Positions 6,403 through 8,547 of a stretch of DNA of 8,547 nt are shown here, piece after piece. Made by a program: the position numbers and the translations under genes. A model generated the notes under the pieces. The model saw only the letters and a program-made list of their open reading frames with translations, had not been told where the DNA came from and searched no databases. Numbering within the stretch: the first letter of the stretch is position 1; each line of letters begins with the position of its first letter. The stretch comes from Verrucomicrobiales bacterium (GTDB taxonomy: Bacteria; Verrucomicrobiota; Verrucomicrobiia; Verrucomicrobiales; SLCJ01). Where the stretch lies: contig SLCJ01000178.1 in assembly GCA_007125835.1 (NCBI GenBank), positions 1 through 8,547 on the forward strand. The letters are read 5' to 3'.

Positions 6403-7001
6403 ATATTCACCACCGTGAGGCCGGAGGCGCAGGAATTGAGCATGCCTAGCAGGGCGGCCAGTCCACCGAAGGACGCGCCGTATCCCACGCTGGTGGGCAC
6501 GGCAATCACCGGCGACGCCACGAGCCCGCCGACGACACTGGGCAACGCACCCTCCATGCCCGCCACGACAATGACCACGGCCGCTTTGCGGATTTCGTCG
6601 ATGCGGCCGTGCAGGCGCTGGATGCCGGCGACGCCAATGTCATGAAAGCGTTCGACCGGATGACCGAGAAACGCAAGGGTGGCCGCCGCCTCCGCCGCCA
6701 CCGGTAGGTCCGATGTGCCGGCGGTGACAAGCGCCACCCGGGGGCCGACTGCGCCAGGCAATCCGCCGAGGGAAATGGTGCGACCGGTTTCCTCGTAGAA
6801 AGCATCCGGAAGGGACGCGGCGACCGCCGCCGCTTTGTCGGGATCGAGGCGGGTGCCGAAAGCGCGGCCATTCGCCTTTGCAAGCGCGCGCAGGTTGTCG
6901 GCGATCTGGATGGCAGACTTGCTCTCGCAATAGACAATTTCCGGGAATCCCTGGCGGGCCAGGCGGCCGGGGTCAAGTGTGCTGTGGGGGTCCTGGCTCA
7001 T
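6339..7001 (-). CDS. larB: LarB, nicotinic acid adenine dinucleotide carboxylase/hydrolase
   Basis: A 220-residue protein. The N-terminal part carries FPEIVYCESKS (19-29); the C-terminal part (about 88-214) is a PurE-like (AIR carboxylase) domain with LVTAGTSDLPVAAEA (91-105), VAGMEGALPSVVGGL (146-160), PTSVGYGASFGGL (169-181) and NSCASG (189-194). Cys191 in the last motif probably corresponds to the LarB cysteine reported to form an adduct with the pyridine ring. From the family: LarB carboxylates C5 of the nicotinate ring of NaAD and releases AMP, giving pyridinium-3,5-biscarboxylic acid mononucleotide, the first step of NPN synthesis. The start at 7001 overlaps the larE stop as ATGA, and the LarB similarity starts just after it. 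A longer in-frame extension upstream lies inside larE and is rejected. The stop overlaps a truncated larC start. The gene looks intact. Confidence 0.95.
   Translation of the reverse strand: MSQDPHSTLDPGRLARQGFPEIVYCESKSAIQIADNLRALAKANGRAFGTRLDPDKAAAVAASLPDAFYEETGRTISLGGLPGAVGPRVALVTAGTSDLPVAAEAAATLAFLGHPVERFHDIGVAGIQRLHGRIDEIRKAAVVIVVAGMEGALPSVVGGLVASPVIAVPTSVGYGASFGGLAALLGMLNSCASGLTVVNIDNGFGAALAAHRILQPDPSP
6998..7001 (-). promoter_or_regulatory. ATGA stop/start overlap joining larE and larB
   Basis: The larE TGA (7000-6998) and the larB ATG (7001-6999) share two bases. No Shine-Dalgarno is evident ahead of larB, which suggests that larB translation is coupled to termination on larE. The same overlap recurs at 6339-6342 (larB with the larC stub) and 1175-1178 (larB tail with larC). 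Confidence 0.7.
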
Positions 7002-7873
7002 GGTGGCGGAGAGTTGTTTGGAGCGGTGGGACGGCCGAGGGTTTCGTTCAAGCTGCCCGAGCGGAAGCCTTCGAGGTCGAGCGCGACGTAGGCGAAACCG
7101 GCGGCGCGCAGCGCGGCGGACACTTCGGCGGCAGCGGCGAGCACCTGCGGCATGTCCCCGGCCGCCACCTCGATGCGCGCCACCGTGTCGTGGTCGCGCA
7201 CGCGGCACTGGCGGAAACCGAGGGCCTTGAGCGCGGCCTCGGCGCGATCGATGCGGTCGAGCCGTTCGGGTGTGACTCGGGAGCCGTAGGGGATGCGCGA
7301 TGCCAGGCAGGCGGCGGCGGGTTTGTCCCAGACATCGAGGCCGAGTTCGCGCGCCCATTGGCGCACCTGTTGTTTGCCCAGTCCGGCCTCCGCCAACGGA
7401 CTGCGCACACCGTGGGCGGCGGCGGCACGGCGGCCGGGGCGGAAGTCGGCGTGGTCGTCGGCATTGGTGCCATCGACGACCACGGCGAAGCCTTCGCGTG
7501 CAGCCAGTTCGGCGAAGGCGGTGTAGGCGGTGTCCTTGCAGTAAAAACAGCGGTCTGGCGTGTTGGCGGCATAAGCCGGGTCGTCGACCTCGCCGGTGGC
7601 CATCTCAATGTGCCGGATCCCGGCAGCGGCCGCAGCCCGGCGCGCATCCTCCAACTCGCCGGAGGCAAGACTCGGCGAAACCGCAGTGACCGCAGCCGCG
7701 CGGTCGCCCAGCACGCGCGCCGCCACCGCCGCCAGTAACACGCTGTCCACTCCGCCGGAGCAGGCGACCAACACGCTGCCGCATTCGCGCAGGATGTCGT
7801 GGACGCGCTGCCGGGCAGCCGGAACGTCCCGGGTAACCCGGTTTACAATCTCCTTGCCGTTTTGTTCTTCCAT
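6998..7873 (-). CDS. larE: LarE, ATP-dependent sulfur transferase for the nickel-pincer cofactor
   Basis: A 291-residue cytosolic protein. A PP-loop pyrophosphatase motif SGGVDS (39-44) marks ATP binding. CFYC (Cys109, Cys112) sits within NTPDRCFYCKDTAY, and Cys189 in PAAACLASRIPYGSR. From the family: LarE adenylates the carboxylates of the LarB product and replaces oxygen with sulfur. The L. plantarum enzyme gives up the sulfur of one cysteine (Cys176, in the equivalent of the ACLASRI motif), whereas homologues with three cysteines bind a [4Fe-4S] cluster and can act catalytically. This protein has all three, so it probably belongs to the cluster-binding type. The ATG at 7873 was chosen because similarity starts shortly afterwards; the frame upstream runs into the ferredoxin gene. 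That gene ends 35 bases upstream. The stop overlaps larB as ATGA. A small inverted repeat (7880-7891) lies just ahead of the start. Confidence 0.95.
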   Translation of the reverse strand: MEEQNGKEIVNRVTRDVPAARQRVHDILRECGSVLVACSGGVDSVLLAAVAARVLGDRAAAVTAVSPSLASGELEDARRAAAAAGIRHIEMATGEVDDPAYAANTPDRCFYCKDTAYTAFAELAAREGFAVVVDGTNADDHADFRPGRRAAAAHGVRSPLAEAGLGKQQVRQWARELGLDVWDKPAAACLASRIPYGSRVTPERLDRIDRAEAALKALGFRQCRVRDHDTVARIEVAAGDMPQVLAAAAEVSAALRAAGFAYVALDLEGFRSGSLNETLGRPTAPNNSPPP

Positions 7874-7908
7874 GCCATCGGGCGAACGCCCTTGATGCGG
7901 GGATTCTT

Positions 7909-8547
7909 TCAAAACGGGAATTCGTCCTCCATTTCGCGTTCGATGTTGGCTCCACCGCGCTCGACCGGCTTGGCGGCGGCATGGGTGGCGAGCCCTTTGA
8001 CAATGATGGCCTTGTAGGGGCGCACCGGGCAGATGTATTCGCAGCCACCGCAGCCGATGCAAAGGTCGGGAATCATTTCGGGGATGGTCAGGCCATCGCG
8101 CCAGGGCACCATGTGCACGGCCTGGGTGGGGCAATGCTCGGAACATGCGCCACAGGCGGTGCCGTCTGTTTTCACCACACAGCGGCTGCGGATGAATTCG
8201 GCGATGCCGGTTTGCACAAGCTGGCGCTGTTCCACAGTGATGGGTTGGATGGCACCGGTGGGGCAGATTTCGGAGCAGTTGGAGCAATTGTAAGAGCAAA
8301 AGGAAACATCAAAGTCCTGATAGGGCTGCATGAATCCGGCCAGCCCATGAGCGGAAATCGAAGGGCGAAGCACCTGCTCCGGACAGTGGGTGACGCAAAG
8401 TTGGCAGGCAGTGCAATGGCTTTGGAAATGGGCCAGGGATCCCGACCCCGGCGGCAACACCGCCGGACGGTTGTATTGCGTAAGATCGTGGTCGCAGGGC
8501 TCGCCCCGGCCCTCGCCATGCCCCTCACCGCGTCCTTCACCGCGTCC
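7909..8547 (-). CDS. Four-cluster [4Fe-4S] ferredoxin-domain protein (N-terminus beyond the window)
   Basis: The frame is open from the right edge to the TGA at 7911-7909: 212 codons of a longer protein. Counting from the edge, 16 cysteines fall into four cluster motifs: CTACQLCVTHCP (45-56); CSYNCSNCSEICP (84-96); Cys123 with CGACSEHCP (132-140); and CIGCGGCEYICP (163-174). Such polyferredoxins pass electrons through serial [4Fe-4S] clusters, often as part of NapG/NapH-like or related redox complexes; the partner is not visible. The visible N-terminus is a low-complexity Gly/Arg/Glu stretch (residues 1-16), followed by PCDHDLTQYNRPAVLPPGS. This suggests a linker from an upstream domain, possibly membrane-bound. 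A GTG at 8460 could start a shorter protein, but the continuous frame and the linker argue against it. It lies 35 bases ahead of larE on the same strand, so cotranscription is likely. A role in NPN synthesis is only a possibility. Confidence 0.85.
   Translation of the reverse strand, partial: GRGEGRGEGHGEGRGEPCDHDLTQYNRPAVLPPGSGSLAHFQSHCTACQLCVTHCPEQVLRPSISAHGLAGFMQPYQDFDVSFCSYNCSNCSEICPTGAIQPITVEQRQLVQTGIAEFIRSRCVVKTDGTACGACSEHCPTQAVHMVPWRDGLTIPEMIPDLCIGCGGCEYICPVRPYKAIIVKGLATHAAAKPVERGGANIEREMEDEFPF
8501..8547. repeat. 12-base in-frame tandem repeat encoding Gly-Arg-Gly-Glu units
   Basis: Units start at 8501, 8513, 8525 and 8537; the last is cut by the window edge. On the minus strand they encode GRGE, GRGE, GHGE, GRGE within the ferredoxin-domain protein. 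The outer two units are nearly identical in DNA and the inner ones more degenerate. The array may continue to the right. Confidence 0.75.

Noticed and set aside
7002..7358. N-terminal extension of larB
   Set aside because: The extra residues are an arginine-rich out-of-frame reading of larE; the ATG at 7001 has the ATGA overlap and the family start.
7880..7891. Short inverted repeat before larE as a terminator
   Set aside because: The stem is only 4-5 bases with no T-tract; at most a minor structure near the start codon.
7874..8299. N-terminal extension of larE
   Set aside because: It reads through the ferredoxin gene in another frame; LarE similarity starts only after the ATG at 7873.
8501..8547. 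CRISPR-like array at the right edge
   Set aside because: The units are 12 bases, contiguous without spacers and in frame with a protein, so it is a coding tandem repeat.

Overview
The window is a high-GC piece of a Gram-negative bacterial chromosome: it encodes a lipoprotein membrane-fusion protein and an inner-membrane RND pump. Few starts carry a recognisable Shine-Dalgarno sequence. The phylum cannot be fixed from the sequence. The four-cluster ferredoxin reminded me of Bacteroidota/Verrucomicrobiota-type proteins, but that is an impression only.

Layout. The right arm (about 6339-8547, all minus strand) reads, in transcription order: a four-cluster [4Fe-4S] protein cut by the window edge, larE, and larB. 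The left arm (1-1178, minus strand) is larC, missing only its extreme C-terminus. LarB, LarE and LarC together make the nickel-pincer nucleotide (NPN) cofactor of lactate racemase (LarA) and its relatives: LarB carboxylates and hydrolyses nicotinic acid adenine dinucleotide, LarE exchanges carboxylate oxygens for sulfur, and LarC inserts nickel using CTP. No larA-like enzyme lies in the window.

The middle (about 1300-6282) is unrelated cargo: a small potassium-channel-like gene (minus strand), and divergently from it a two-gene efflux operon (plus strand) of a lipoprotein membrane-fusion protein and an RND permease. No outer-membrane partner is present.

The main observation is that this cargo splits the lar operon, and both breakpoints carry a copy of the larB/larC junction. 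After intact larB there is a 20-codon stub of larC (6283-6342). Before intact larC there is a truncated larB tail (1175 to about 1264, possibly to about 1300). Both copies keep the TGA/ATG overlap (ATGA). The larC halves match at 58 of 60 bases, while the larB halves match at 36 of 42 and then diverge in length. This is the layout expected when a circular molecule carrying a related larB-larC fragment integrates by one homologous crossover (Campbell type), although other rearrangements or a metagenome misassembly could mimic it. As a result larC no longer follows larB. It now follows a 45-codon open frame built from the larB tail, which ends in the same ATGA overlap.
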